Positions 12,797 to 27,700 of a stretch of DNA of 64,000 bases are shown in pieces (the first letter of the stretch is position 1; every line of letters begins with the position of its first letter). The stretch comes from Aulostomus chinensis (Eukaryota > Chordata > Actinopteri > Syngnathiformes > Aulostomidae). The notes below the pieces were generated by a model. That model saw only the letters and a list, made by a program, of their open reading frames with translations, had not been told where the DNA came from and searched no databases. The translations under genes were made by a program, and so were the position numbers. The DNA lies in contig JBBMOA010000020.1 in NCBI GenBank assembly GCA_037954235.1, positions 21,210,677 through 21,274,676 of the forward strand. The letters run 5' to 3'.

Positions 12797-15700
12797 CTGG
12801 AGATGAAGGACGGAGTGAAACACAAGACAACACTGGACATGTCCTTTATAAAACAGGATATTACCAAGTATGTCATCAGTGACTTCATATGTACCATTAC
12901 TTCTCCTCTCATCAAGCAGGATACAGCTACACATCTCCATACTTCTTCTAGTGATACATTATAGACACACTGGTGCCAAGCAGTTATCTTTTTATTGAAA
13001 TAAAAATCGGTTTTCCCATCACCATTTTTATGAGTAACTTATTATTGTTATTGTGTGTAAGCCTCTAAACTAAGACTTCGTTGTCTTATTGTGATTAGCC
13101 CAGAATTGCTTTTTCGCATCATGACAGTATTTGAGGAGAGGTTCATCCCATCCCTGGTCACCCATGTTAAATGTTGCATGTTTTTAATATGCTGTCATGT
13201 ATGTAATAATCAATACACGGTCCTCCCCATTGAACCGTGTCTGTGAGACACAGGACTGTAGCACTTTCCCACACCAGCTTGGGTGAGAAATAGGACTAGA
13301 GAAATCTGAGACCTACAAGAAGCTTTTGATATCGTCACTTCACTCATTTAAGACAAAAATGGGCATGTGTACAATTTACACACACACGTACTCCTTGATG
13401 TACCACGGCATCATTTATCTTCCATTTCTCTGCATCGATGGAGAGAAAATGAAGACAGGGGTGAAGAGGGAGGCTAAAAGCATATCCCTTGTAAACACAC
13501 CGTCTCTCATTATGGCAGGCAGAGGGAGAGCAGTTCAGGCAGAGAGTGGCAGAAGGGTCACAATGTGCCAGCTTGGAGGATGGCTGCCTAATTGTGATGG
13601 AGGCCGTGTGTGTGTATGCACGTACATGCCATTTACTTTGACGGCAAAGAGTGTGTGTACATGCAAATGCATTATAAGGGCAAAAATGCCTGTCAGTGAA
13701 AGGTGTCAAAAGCCAGGTGGGATGGCGAGAGCTCCTCAGCTATCCTCCTCATCTACAACAGACCAGCGGTGACACATAACCCTCTCAGACAAAGGCTGGT
13801 TGTTGCCATTTAGCTAAAACAACAGGGAATTATTTGTGACACCGAGACAACGGCAAGAGCAGATAAATGTGTAACGTTATCTGACGAGCGGAAGTCAGTT
13901 GTCGTGAAAGTACAGAGAGCCTCTTTTCTTCAATTACGTCTATGACAAAAAAATCATTGAAATCCTTATAGGTCTCTTATAGAATAATAATCAAGAGACT
14001 ACTATTTAGCAGGGTGGCGAGGGAACGCTAGATGAACCACCATGATACTACATGGAAGATAGTATATAAAGATACTGTGAAGAAATGGACCACCGTGGGA
14101 TATAATGAGGTTTTTTCCCAGCACTTTGTGAACCTGCGTACAACTTCCCCAGCAGTATAATTGTTTAGGGTCTAGGCCATAGTCCCTGGACCACACACTG
14201 GGTGCAGAGGAAATAGGCTTCGTTTGTCTTCTTTATTAAACTGCCTAATTGCATTTTTCCCTTTAGTGCATCATTTGTAGACCCTGTATTTCAACAAATG
14301 ACCAGCCCTCGCCTGCAAAGACAGAGATATGATTTATTCTTTTGAGCTGGCAGAGAATTGCTTCCCATTAGTATCAGGCAAGGCGAGAATTAAAATGGTC
14401 GTATCGACAGAATGGTCTGAGGGAGGCCTACTGTATGGAGCTTTCAATTAACATCAGAGTATTACTGTTGAGAATTTAATTCTAGTAGAAAGTATTTTTT
14501 CCCCCCTCTTCTGTGCAACTAGCTCTAAACTTTTCTTCTCTTTCCATGTTATTCTTTTAAAATTTTTAAATAAATATCTACATCTCCACATGCGGGCTTT
14601 CCCTCGTCAAATAGCCCGATTTAACCAGTATAAATAATTCCAATTTATTCTTAAGTGAATAATATTTGAATAATTGTGTGTGCGTGTGTTTTCTTGTGTC
14701 TTCCAGCAAACGAGATGAAGGCGTTTTTGGGGGTTTTTTTGGGAAAAGGTGCTGAGACGAGGAGGAGGAGGAGGTAAAAATCAGTTCAAATTGAATTGAC
14801 ACAATAAAATTTTCATGTATATGCAGTCTGAATCTCCAGAGCACAAATTAAATTGAGGAAATACTATTTTCAATGGTGGTTTTATGTGCTTCATTTTATT
14901 TGAATTTCCATGTTGAAGAAAGGCATTCTGAGTTTCTGTAATTATAATGCCTGGAGGTCCACTTCATAAGTCATTAGGTTTTTAATCAACTTATTTTTTT
15001 TACTTGCTTAATGACAACCTGATGGAATGTAACAATTACGGCAGGGGGGGAAAAAAAGTCAAACTCATTTAAGAGGCAATGCTATGAAGTGATGTACAAA
15101 AGGTTGTTGAGAAATATTCAGTGTGACTGCAGGTGATAATGCTGTGGTTGGAATTAAATGAACTCCAGGATATTTGGGGAGTCATATGCATTCCATGTGT
15201 AATATTGCGCACGTGTGAATGTGTGTATTCATGAACGTGCCGTGTCCTTTTCTGCCGTACCTCCGGGGTCTTTGTCAGGATTGTACTCTAGAGCATTACT
15301 GCAGATGAGGTCGATGTCCACCAAGAAATCCTTCACAGTCAGGTACTGGTGGGTATCAATCTTGGTCATGACTGTCGACAGGTCCATCGGCTGCCGAATC
15401 ACCTCCAGGTAGTCTGACACCTGACACACAAGCACGTGGTACAGGCTGAATACTGCAGCAGTGTTTTCTTTTGTCACGTCAATTTGTTTTTGACATTTCA
15501 TTAAGACCTAAAGCGAGCTTTGTCAGCTATGAGTGTGTGTCCTTACCTCTTCAATGTCAACTGGCTTGCTGAAAATGTTGAAACGTTTGTCAGTGGCCAG
15601 GCGCTTGGTCACGTCCCTGAGAAAGAGCCTGAGCTCCCGTAGTGTGTTCTCCTCCTGTTCAGCCAGGCGGCGCTGTTCCTCTACTGACAGGACTCTGGGG

Positions 15701-18700
15701 CCTGGAGCCTCGGCTACCGGCAGCACCTCCACACACCTCTCTGTTGGAATAGAAGGCAAACAGGGTGAAGTTTTAATGCAGCCTCCATCTATAGACAACA
15801 TCTACATAGCTAACATCAAAAGAATTTCTTGTCAGTTCTTCCCACAGTGAAAAACATAACTCAACAGGCCGCAGCTGTGGGTAAAATCACAATAGGCAAC
15901 TATATATATATAAAAAAAATAAAAAAATACATGCCCACAGTTTGAGCTCCTGTTTGAAATAAATGGCAAGAAAATCTCACTTCATACCCACACTCTTCCT
16001 TAGCACCTCTCTGTTGACAAAGAACAACAACAACAACAAAAAGTAACCAGAGGAAGAAAATCAAAGTTAAAGACTTTTGTAGCTCAGGAAAAGAATACTG
16101 GTTAGCTCCTTCACAAACATGGGTAGACATTAAAGGAGCCATATCTTTTTAAAAAAAAAAAAAAAAAATCAGTATTTGTGCATAGATATTTGCCTACTAA
16201 CTGTGACATAAAAGAACCCAGACAGTTTGTTGTGTGCTTGCTCTGCAGTCCTGTGATTCAATATTTTTGATGCTGCTGAACACATCATGAGGGGCTTCAT
16301 TGAAATTTAACAGCCCCTGAATTTTTGGTTACAAATGCTCCACCCCCGAGGGTGCTTTCATTTCAAGCTGACGAGGACGGTGAACTCTAGATATGGTAAG
16401 GGCCAAGATGTTTCCAACAAACTCTAAGCAGATGGCCAATCACTACAGAGTGGCCCATCTGAAGGGGTGGTGGGAGCCCAAACAGGCTGTTTCTCACAGT
16501 GTGACAAAAATAGATGGGATCATGGCTTGTAGAGCTGTAACTTAGAACTTTTTGACCATAAAAACACTCAAATGTTGGTAAACACACCAGCAAAATGAAA
16601 ATATGAAACCGGGAAAGGGGCATAATATGACCTATCTAAAGAACAGCCTCCAGTTGGATGACAAAGTGATGTAGCAAGATGAGTCAATATCCACTCTTCC
16701 TCTACCCAGACACCAGCCGTAGCCTGAGACATCTGCCAAAATCATTAGGAAGGCTCCATAGCACCCCGGGCTTCTTCACTCACTAGCAGCCCTGATTCTA
16801 ATTATGGATAATAGCAGCCAGGCCCTCTCATAACAATCTCTCGCCACGTTTTCTGCCGGCCTGCTAAAAGTCAGGCTGCTGTGTTACTCAGGCAGGAACC
16901 CCTGAAGTGTGCCAGGCAAGTAAAGCGGGGGACCCCTGCCTTGCATCAATGACGAATCGGCAGATGAATGCTGGGCACCATTTCCATTTGAAAGCCCAGG
17001 TGGACAGTTCTCTTACATTATACTGGAACTGAGGGCTGGGGTAGCACTGACGCCTAGAGGAATGGCAGGGGGTAGTTTAAGGGGTGGACAGGCATCTGAC
17101 TGGCAGTTGGAGGTTTGATTTTGATGTGGCGGAGGAATATAAATGTCAAGGGCAACACAGACTTCACAATGGGCCTATTTAACCCTTTGTTATAAGATTC
17201 TGCATTTTCACTCTCCTCTCTGAAGTAACATGAAATTACCCCCAGCATGTTAACATTAAACTCCAGTAAACAGATGGTACATAATCATAAACACATAATT
17301 CCCTCAATCGAGCCAATCAGAAAGTATCAGCTTCTTGCACTGGATGCTCAAAGTACTGTAGCAAGTTAGGAAAGAGACAAGCAAGCAACACTGCCCTCTA
17401 GGACAGAACACACAGATGAGTCAGAACCACCTCATCCACATGTTAATAGAACAAGTACCTGTATTCTTGAGGCGTGGCGGAGGTCTGGCGGCTTGGACCA
17501 GCAGCAGGTCAGAGAAGAAGCTCCTCCTGTCCTCCTCCCCAGCAGGGCACAGCGTTACTACCTCCCCATAGCTCCTCTGGAATATACTTCTGACCTGAAA
17601 TTAGAGTAAGTGAATACACATCATACATCAAATTAAAAGCTCAAGCACAGTTTGGTGGGGTAGAGCTGTGAGATCTGGTTTTTCACACAAGAGGTGAACT
17701 CTCAAACGTAAAAAAAACTACTACTTAGTAGTGATAGTGTTCTGGTATTATTATAATACGCTACCAGGCTTGGATCTTAAACCAACTGGTCGAGGCAGAT
17801 GGCCGCCCACCATGAGCCTGCTCAGTGTTTCTTCCTGTTCAAAGAGGAGGTTTTTTGCCCCTCACCTCTGTTGCCAAGCGCTTGCTCATGTGGGACTTGT
17901 TGGCTCTCGACATGGTCTAGACCTGTATGATGTGGGAAAAAAAAAATCCAGGATAATGTCTAATGTAAATTGGGAATAAAAATGTATAAAAAGAAAGGTT
18001 TAATGATGACAATGACTTATCAATACCCGTGATGGGTATTTAACCTCATTATATTTTACCCACGGTGTGCTGCAGGCAAATCAGCCATTTAAAATTCAGA
18101 ATTGATGAAGAGGAGCGTTCTTGCTAATTATGATAATGGGGAGTAAATGGAAGATACCTTTTTTTATTATTAGCCTTAGTCCCCTATAAAATGATTCAAT
18201 TTCAAGAATCTCAGTCCAAATTCAACTGATAATACACTCCAACTGATTACTGTTATTTGGTGCTGCCAGATACGGACTATGAGCACAACGGTGCTGTAGA
18301 TTACTACATTAGCTGTGTGTTGCTCATGTGCCAGTTGTTCATCAGCCACTATGAAAAGGTCAAAGTCATAAACACGTCTGAAACTTTCTCAATTATGACA
18401 CAGTAGTGACATTTATCAGTACCTGTCAATTTTATCATCATCAATTTTACCTGGGAAGGATTAATATGAATGTTGTAATTACACAGCCGGATTTTTTTTT
18501 TAACCATTCCAGACTAACTACTGATTTCATTATTTGATGAATAAAAGAGACAAATCAGAGCATTTTTGCAGCTACTATAATTCCTTTTGAACATATGTAC
18601 ATGGGAAAGGGGTGGGGGCTTATAAGATCTCCGCGTGGTACCATGGTGGAGCTCAAGGCCACTCCCAACGGGACGCCCCTTTGCTGACTAAACACCTACT

Positions 18701-21700
18701 TTCCACTTTATATCCCTCATCTGCTTGTTCTCCCGCTCTCTCCCAGAATCACCCTCTGCTCTCTCCCCCTCTCCCTTCTCAGCAGAAAAATTGAGAAATG
18801 GGGTAAATTTGGGGACGACAGTAGGGGAGCCAAGAACAGCCAACTCTATGTAGGACACAGTGGGTGATGATTCCCAGTATTTCCCATTATGATAAAGGCT
18901 GGAGGGGGTATAGCAGATGTGTGTTATCTCTAAATAACTCTGTCTCATTGCCATCTTTAAATGTGTTCCACCATTGTTAGCCTTTCATTGTGACAGCTTA
19001 CTACCCACTGACAAGACCAATTTCATTGTTATAGTGGGGTAACAGACAGGTAATAAAGAGGTAATTAAGTACTAAGATGTTTTTCATGAACTGTAATGAA
19101 AAGTGCTACTGATATTTCCACTGGTCCTCCGCCATAAGGCAAGTCTAAGCAGCAGAGTGAGCGGCTGTTAGGGAGGGATGGAGGGAAGCTACCGAGCCGG
19201 ACTCCAGCCTGTGGTGTCAGTTTTGGCTGCAGAGGGTGCTGCCTCCTCCCTGCTGAGATTTGGAGCTGAGACAGCAGCTGTCACTATATTTTCTGTGCCA
19301 AAGAGTGAAACAACCCTTACAGCATCAAATACTGCAGCATGGCAATGACTTGAAAATTCAGTCATTCAATTCACTCCCCTTTTGAATGAGTATACTGGGC
19401 CACTTTTGAGAGAGGAGAGCTTAACTGAAAAAAGTAAACAGCTCTGAGAAAAAGGTCCAATAATTTGACATAACTGGAAAATGCAAAGCTGTTTAATACA
19501 TGCAAAACCAAATCACAATTTGACTCTTCACTCTGCCAGAACTTTGCTAATCTCACTTGAAAATCTTTGGAGCTGCGTCCGTGAGACCAGCTTCCACACA
19601 GGGCTTACACGTGTTAACACATGTAAAACGAAAAAAACATAAATATAGTTGTGAATGTGCTCTCTTTGTAAATCTGGAATCAAATTAGTTTGAACACACT
19701 GTCTTTCCACAAGTGTCATTTGTAATTTCTTTCCAGATTAAATGTGAGGACAAGGTGTTCCGGATATTTTATCCGACACACGGATGGAAATTAGGGACTG
19801 TAAGCAAACTGGGGTCATTTCGCTACATATTTGTAGCACAAATGGTGAAATGACAAAATTTGTGGAGAAGTACAACACTTGAACACACTTGGTGAAGCCC
19901 GGTTCATTTGACTGGTGTAGTCGCTTTGTAACGTTGCCCTGAGAGGTGAGCTTCAATAGGATACAGATGTATGTAGTACATGAGCATGAAACATGGACAG
20001 CTTACATACAGCCAGGGAGCAAACTGTCAGTTGAAGTGTGAAAATCTGTCGACTAAAGAGAACAAGGAGAGATGTTGCAGGGCGATGAGCTTGATCCAAG
20101 GTGCAATCCTACAGTTAACAAAGAAACCACAGTGTGAATGCACCCTAGCTTGTCCTGACTATGTCGACTTGAGCGCACCATCCATCTGTCCCACCCTGTG
20201 CTGACAAGTTCTCCATCTTCATGACCTTTCATTTCATCATTTCTATAATGAAGTACGGTGTGTGGACAGTGGTGCTGAACGGTCTGTGAGATGTGACATT
20301 TTTCAAACGTAAGGTCATTAAGGTGCTTATGAATCAACAAACACGCAAAAGTCAAGTGAAGTCAAAAGCCAAAAATCAGTGCAGACAAATATCAGACAAA
20401 GTGACATGAAAAATGACTAAAAAGAAGACATTTGACAAAAATAATGATTCAACAATTGACTTGTTGAACTACTGATGTTAATAAATGAGTTTAGCCCCTA
20501 GTGGATGCCCAGGTGTCTCAGTCTTAATGAGTCAAGGAGAGAGAATCATCCTGAGAGCCTCTCTAGCCATGGATCGTGACCAGAGCTGTTCCCCTGCCAA
20601 CACAGCAGCAGCCACACACAAAGACTGAGGAAAAGCAGCACAGTCTGCACAGCCATATTGATATAGTGTGTGTGAGTGTGTGTCCTGGGGTGAAAACATG
20701 GGCTGTCAACCCTTGGACCTAATTAAAGTCCTCCTGTTGGCTGACTAGAGACGACCCTCATCCTTATATTTCTCTCTTTTTCTCGTCCAATTTTCTCCAT
20801 TTCCCTTTACTGTAAAGCAAGACTCCCTGGCAGCCTAACCCACGATGGGTGGTCTGACTCTGCTTTGGCTTCCAGAGAAAGAGAATAATACAGCCAAGAG
20901 GAAGGATAAAGAAGCAGGGGCAGGAGACACCCCGGCAGGGAAAGTAGGTAGTGGGATAAATGAAAGGCGCGTGGAGCTAAAGTAGATAAAAACTTAGTGG
21001 GAGCAGATGACCTTGACTGTGACACCCTGGGTGTCTGCACTCACGCTCCTGACAATGAAGAGAACAACATTTGGCCTTAACTATATACTAAATAGCATTA
21101 GGTTAAATTTTATTAAAATATATCTGTAGTTCTTTAAAAACGTGGGGTATGTTAGCTGGTAAATGTAAGAAAAACTCTGTGTCCTTACCTCATCCGAAAG
21201 CTGTGAGTAGTGAGTCTCAGCAGTGGCGAGTATAAGAACAGGGCAGAACGAGGGCACATCCTGTAGCAGGGTGAGGAAAGTGCTCTTCACAGTGTCACTC
21301 ACTGTCTCCCACCATTCGGAGATATGTGGCATGAACACCACACTGGGCACGCAGCGGCGAGCCTCACGGAAAACCTAGAACCACAACGGCAGGTCACACA
21401 CACACTCTGCTGCTTAACTCGTGCATGAGAATTTCATTATAACGAGAGCGAGGTGCAAATGCATAGATGTCATTGTAAATTCAGAAAATATTATAGCACT
21501 CATGGTGTTTTGTTGACAGGTTTGTCAACAAAAAATGTCACTTTGTTCTATTCGGGGAGTTAAACATGATGGTTGATTGAGCGTCAAACATCAGGAGAGT
21601 CCTTGTTCAGTCACATTCATGTTTACGTTGTCCCTTGCATCAGTTACCTGAGCACAGGCCTCCTCTGGCGTCTTGGTGCTAATGGAGTAGAGCGTGGGCA

Positions 21701-24700
21701 AGTCCAGGCTGTGCACTGGCAGCTTGTCCAGGTGGTGCAGCAAGGCGGGGGCCATGTGAGAACTCTGTCCTGAGCCTGGGTCTCCGGCCAGCAGCAGACG
21801 AGGTCGGTATGATGTGGGCTGTTGGAGGGCAGAGCTGGAAGGAGAAGGGAAGAGGGGAGTTTGTACTGCAACCTGCTGCCTTACAACCAGAGCCCTGAAC
21901 TATCATTCAGGATTTAGCAAAGTAATGTCAAGTGTTATTCACTTTGACCAGAGGACTTTGGCATGATAACTTATGCTGCACACCTGATCTTCATCTTGTG
22001 CTAACGTCACCCATGTAGCAAAGTTGGGAAAACCTGGATTGACTAAATGAGTTGATCATCACACTCCTCACATTACGTTTTCACGACTGACTGGGTTTAT
22101 CAAGCTAGCTAATGAAAAGCTTCCCTGGGCGTGTTGAGCTTGCTTCATAATAGGCCCCTATCAGAGAAACAATCCACACCCGCAACAGAGTCACTGTAAT
22201 GTAATCTGTATGTTTTCACTGTTGCACGGGATGTTAGAAAACAGGATTCAATAACTGGCCAATTTACCCCATCTTTGATAGCATTCAAAATATATGGAAG
22301 AGCCGCATGAAATGCTTTTTTTTTTTAATGTTCGCTGTCTAATAAGCCATTCTACTTCTCTAAATCCACTCATTTTCCTCGTCCTCTTTCTCTGCATTTC
22401 CTTTTTAAGCCTTACAAGTGTAGTTCATAAGACCTGAAGACTAGAGGCTTGATAACTGCTTAATAGGTTCATCAATACATGGTTCCCGTAGAGGAAGAGT
22501 CATTAGTCAGTCCTTAAGCCATCCTGTTATTTCTCGTCTTGTTTTTAGATCCCGGTAACAGCAATCACAGCTCTCAGACTGTTTTTACCACTTCCTCTTT
22601 TTACCTCTATACCTACGTCTCTGATCAAAAGCTGAACATGGAGCCACTGACCTCTGAATGTTCCTCGGAATTCCTTTGAGAATACTGTCTAGATTAGGAA
22701 CCTCATGTCGGGACCAGAAATAAAACAGCCAATTACGCTGCTTCCAATAAATTCAAAAAAAAAAAATCATTTTTGATTGATTAAATGTAGGTCTGTGTCA
22801 GATAAGTTTTAATTTAATGGTTGTTTTGTATGTCGTCAGTTGCGGGACAACTGAACTCGAGCAGAGTACACGAGAGCCCTTCCTCGTAGTTTGTCAACCC
22901 TAACTTATATTAAAGGGTGTAACTGTTCGATTGATATGATTAGGAAGTCACAGTACAGTTCTAGCGTCTTCAAAATGACCATTAAAAGAAATCCACACTC
23001 TCCTCAAACAGAACCAATACTTATAAGGTAGATGTATCATACTGTACAAGCTTTGTTTGGATCTAATCAATTGGCAGGTGTATCTGTGTTGGAAATTACC
23101 AACTCCAGTTTTGTAGCGCAGTAGGTGAGGATTCTCGACCTAAAAAGTAACCAAAGTAGCAAGTGTAAACATATAATTCAATTATAACTGAGCAGCCGAT
23201 GAAAACAAGGTGGAGATGGTTGAAAACTAAATCAGAGGCTGGTAGATGTAGGAATCTACCCTCCAGAGTGACAGAGCTCTGCTACTGTTTAATTTCCAGT
23301 CTTGGAGTGTATGATGCAAACAATCAAAGCAAAACAGCAGCAGCACTGCATTTGTTCCATTAATTGGAACAGACACACCACTTTTTGGGAAAAAATTGTA
23401 TTTGCCTTCCCTCCCCAGGCCCAGACAAGAACATGGATACCCCTCTCTTCTATGCGCATGCAGTGGAGAGCTGAAACCCGCAGAGCCTGGCTAACCATAG
23501 GTTAGTGCAACAAATGGAGGTGAATAGGAAGAGTAGCAGAGCTCCATCAACAGACACAAAACACATCATTCTCTAAAAGCTCTTTACCTGAATTAATAGA
23601 ACTTGGGCAACATTTGCTAAGAAATAACAATAACAAATCCAAGATAATTTTGCATCAAATACACAACTGGAACACCTTTCCTGAACAGGCAGAGTGATTA
23701 AACGTGACACCTCAAAACACTTGTGTAAAAGAATCAAAAGGCTTGCTGACAGGTAGAGGAGTGACTGCTGATACGACTTTATTGAGAGGATGAGGAGTAT
23801 TACACCTGACAAACCGAGATCCTGCTCCAGATCTATCTGAACCAGAATACACAGAGGAGCTTCAGGTTTTGGAAGCTGAGCTGCGCTGCCCACCCACTAC
23901 TATTTAAAACTAGTGGGTCTCAGCTCCGTAATGCAGCTCAGACCACAGAAGGGTATCCATCTTCTTTGCTGGCTCTGAGGAGGAAGAATAAGCGCGTTGC
24001 CGAAAAAGTTGCCGTGTTCCTGTAAGTGTTCTGTGACACGATCACGATCATGTGCTTCAGCTAAACAATGCTACACATTAACAACTTTAATCACCTAGTG
24101 AACTCACAAGGAGAATTGGAGGAAGGGTCTGTGCACTGCAGAGGAGCAGGAGAGCTGACTCTTTGGGGATGCAGCAGGCTGGACTTCATAGATGGAGGCA
24201 GAGCAGTCCTCATTGTCATTGTCGCTGTACAAGTCCTCTTCAAGCAGTTGATTGTCAGCGCCTAGCAGACACAAGTTCAGTGAGCATGCAGTTTTTGTAG
24301 AAATAAACCTTTAAGTGTATTTGCCACCATTGCTTTCAAAGTTAGCCTGAAAGAAAGCCTTTATGAGGCCAATTTACTAAAACGTTAAGAAGAAAAAATG
24401 AGCCCGCTTCTTCTGAGGAAAGTAATGGGCTTTAAATTCATTTAACGCTTGGGGACATTTGTGTCAATATTTGGTAAAAGGCGTACAATTCCTGAAAGCA
24501 GCGTCCCACTGGTCAGGTGTTACATTGTTGTTAATCTGCTGCAGACGCTGTGGACTGGAGTGGGAGTAGCAGTTACTGAAGTGCTAGCCGGGTGATGGTT
24601 GTGCTGATCTCGGTTCCCTCACCTCTACATACACCAGGGGAACGTTTCACCACAGACTTGGCGCTTCATGTGTGGGTGACACAAAGCACTCTGCTAATAA

Positions 24701-27700
24701 GGTTGGGGACACTGAGAAATATAATAAAATTCTACTGTGCCAAGAGGGAAAGCAAACTAAAGACTAATTTTGTAAACACGCTGTTTTCTCTGTTGTAGCA
24801 CTCAACTTAGCGATCACTCATTGTAAAGCTCAATCCAAAACCAGCCCCTATCCACTTGCCCTTCATGAGGAGTGTCACTTCGTATGAAGTCACACTCGCA
24901 ACCACCGGAGGGCACTCCTTATTCAGGGGGAGGGTGTAAAAAGCTCTGGGACACCCTTGCTGGTTTCCCACAGAACGAAGCTGCCACCATGGTTGCATCA
25001 AGCATGCTTGGCTGTATTTCTCTATTGGCTGAACTTTTTTCACACTACATGGTGCCCAAAGTCAAGTGCGTTTAGGGACAGTGTGAAACTTTTTAAGTTG
25101 TACTATAACCACACATTCTGTGAAGGAGGCATAATGAGCTAAATATGATTATGTTCATGCAAATTAGTGTATTTTTTCCCCTGTATTCTTGATTAATTGT
25201 TGCTCCGAGGGCTAGAGGCTTTGCTGTAGCCGGCTTTGATGCACACTTGCTGATAAACGGTTTTATTGTCGTCTCCCCCTCCCCGCTACCTGAATTTGGG
25301 ATAACCCTCAGCAGGCTAACCTGAAGGAAGGCACAAAAAGAGGCAAAGTGGATAGGGACTGCTTTGGGATAGGAAGTGACAATAACGCAGATGTGACATC
25401 ATAGTCGTCTACCAGAGGTGGCTACGATGATCAATTTTGTTGTAACCCAACTGTGAAAGGCGTTTCAATGTAGACAGACGTCTCTTTAAGAAAACTTAAA
25501 AGAGTGGACTCAGATCACTTTCGAATGTAGACAGAATTTTTGAAAACATGTCTGTGTGGTACAGAGACTCTGGCTGGAAGAAACAGCAGTAAAATGTTGA
25601 AAAACTAAGTCTTAAATCCCTACCGTGTGTGTCCCTGTCAGCACACTGAGCATGGGGGAAGACTCGAAGCAGAGCTTTCAGCACCAAGGAGAAAGAGTTG
25701 GCCAGAAGGGGCCTGAGGATGGGGGACAGGGCTCGGCCCGGGGGAGCTAGAGCCCTCTGAGAGGCTGGGACGATTGTCCTCATGGCTTTGCCAAAGTCGC
25801 CAGGGCCCAAGATGATGGAGGTGACATCCAGCTTCAGTTTGATGCTGCTGCCATAGATCTGGGGGTACCGGCGGCGCAATGCCACCAAGGCTGTCTCTGT
25901 GCAAAGTGCTTTGATGTCAGCACCACAGTAGCCTGGAAGCAATGCGTATACACAAATGTCAAAGACGAATGTATGCAAGGGGGTTAAATCAATATCATAA
26001 AAAGTCTTTAGAAGTCCTTTCTCTTACCGACACATTTTTCTGCAAGTTCATCTACAAATGGCTCAGCTAGTTTGGGATTCCAGTCCCGTGTGTGGATCTG
26101 CAAGATTTGCTTTCTGGCCTGAACAGAAGATGGGGAGGTAGAGGGAGGGGGAAAAGACAGTAAATAAACAGACAAATTCACAAGTGAGATCAAGTCCTGT
26201 GTCTCACATAGGAAACTTGCCAAAAAAACAAAGTATTATGTTTCTTCGGCAGCTGCCACCGTTAAGAGAATCTTATTATCTAATATGTTGCACAAGACAG
26301 GAGGATCAAACAAAGTAACACAATGACAAAGTTTCATCATAAATATCATCAATAACAACACGTCTCCAGTTTTGCCTATCTAGAACTGACAACAGCAAGA
26401 GAAGATCAAAAGTGACTCCAGTGAGCGCAGCTGAAGTGCCTGCCAACACTCCAGCACCACGAACCCATCAGACTGTTGCATCAGCTCCACAGGACCATGC
26501 TGTGATGATCAGACATTAGGAACAAAGTGGTTTTATCGTGAACCAAGGGGCAACAGTTTTCGTTATCTTTCATCACATTTTTCTTGTTCAAGAAACACAA
26601 CTGAGACACATTACAGACTACAGGTTTCCAGCTTGTGCAATACAGGCAGGGGAGCTGAATTTGTACAGAGGTTCCCCACTTACACTAGAACAATGTTTTT
26701 AAAGCAGTAAGTGCTCAGATGTAATGAGTTTAGCCTGCAAACTTTAGCTTTGATAACTAAGCTCCTACTGTGTGGACAAAAGTGGAGGAGCAAGCCATTG
26801 GACAAGAGGAAGAATCACTGACTGGTTTGTCTGACTCGCCTGTACATCTACATGCATTCAAGTGCAGAACAAAAGCAATCAGAGCTGCATCACAATAAAT
26901 GCTGCAGTGGTTTATTTTTGTAATTTTCTCTAAAACTAATGAGGATCGGCTTTGTCAGTTGCTTTTTGGATCATAACATCCAACAGCGAGAAAAAAAACA
27001 GTGGGAGACTACACAGCCAGAGGGCTGCATGTGCTAATTTCATTGCAGGACTATTATGAGTCAAACACAAATTACTAGTGCATTAATTTGTGTCTCCAGT
27101 TGGTGTGTATGTGAGTACAGCACCTGTGTGTAGTAAGTGCGTCTTGCACAGAATTCTGCCTGTTATCATAGCCCAGGAGAAACAGAAATAAACATTACAG
27201 CAGAGGAGAAAACTGCAGGTGCATATGTTGGACTCAGATGCACAATATTTTAGCTATAAAGAATAGAAATCAAATACTGATTTGCTATATGTATATTTGC
27301 ATTCACTAGAAATTCAGGTGCACTGACACCCAGGTTTTGCCTGTGACAATGATGTGTTAATGTCTATTTATGTATGTGCACTTGTAACTCAAATTTCCTT
27401 GAAAATTTGAATATGCATTTACTTTTCTGATGCTTAAATAAAACCTATTATACATTTTTTTAAATTACTGTTATTTCTGAACACTATTAAAGTGGGGCTC
27501 TTGCATGTTCTGCCCACTAGAGGGCATTCCAACATCATCAATAATTTGAAATTATCAACAGGTGGTAGGGTAACTCTCTTGCTAGGTAAAACTCAACTTT
27601 GGCAGAAAATTAACAAGAGGACACTCAGATAGCCCTCACCTCCACCAAGGTCATCTGATCCAGTTATGGTTCCATTGACCTTTATTCATTTTTATTGACC

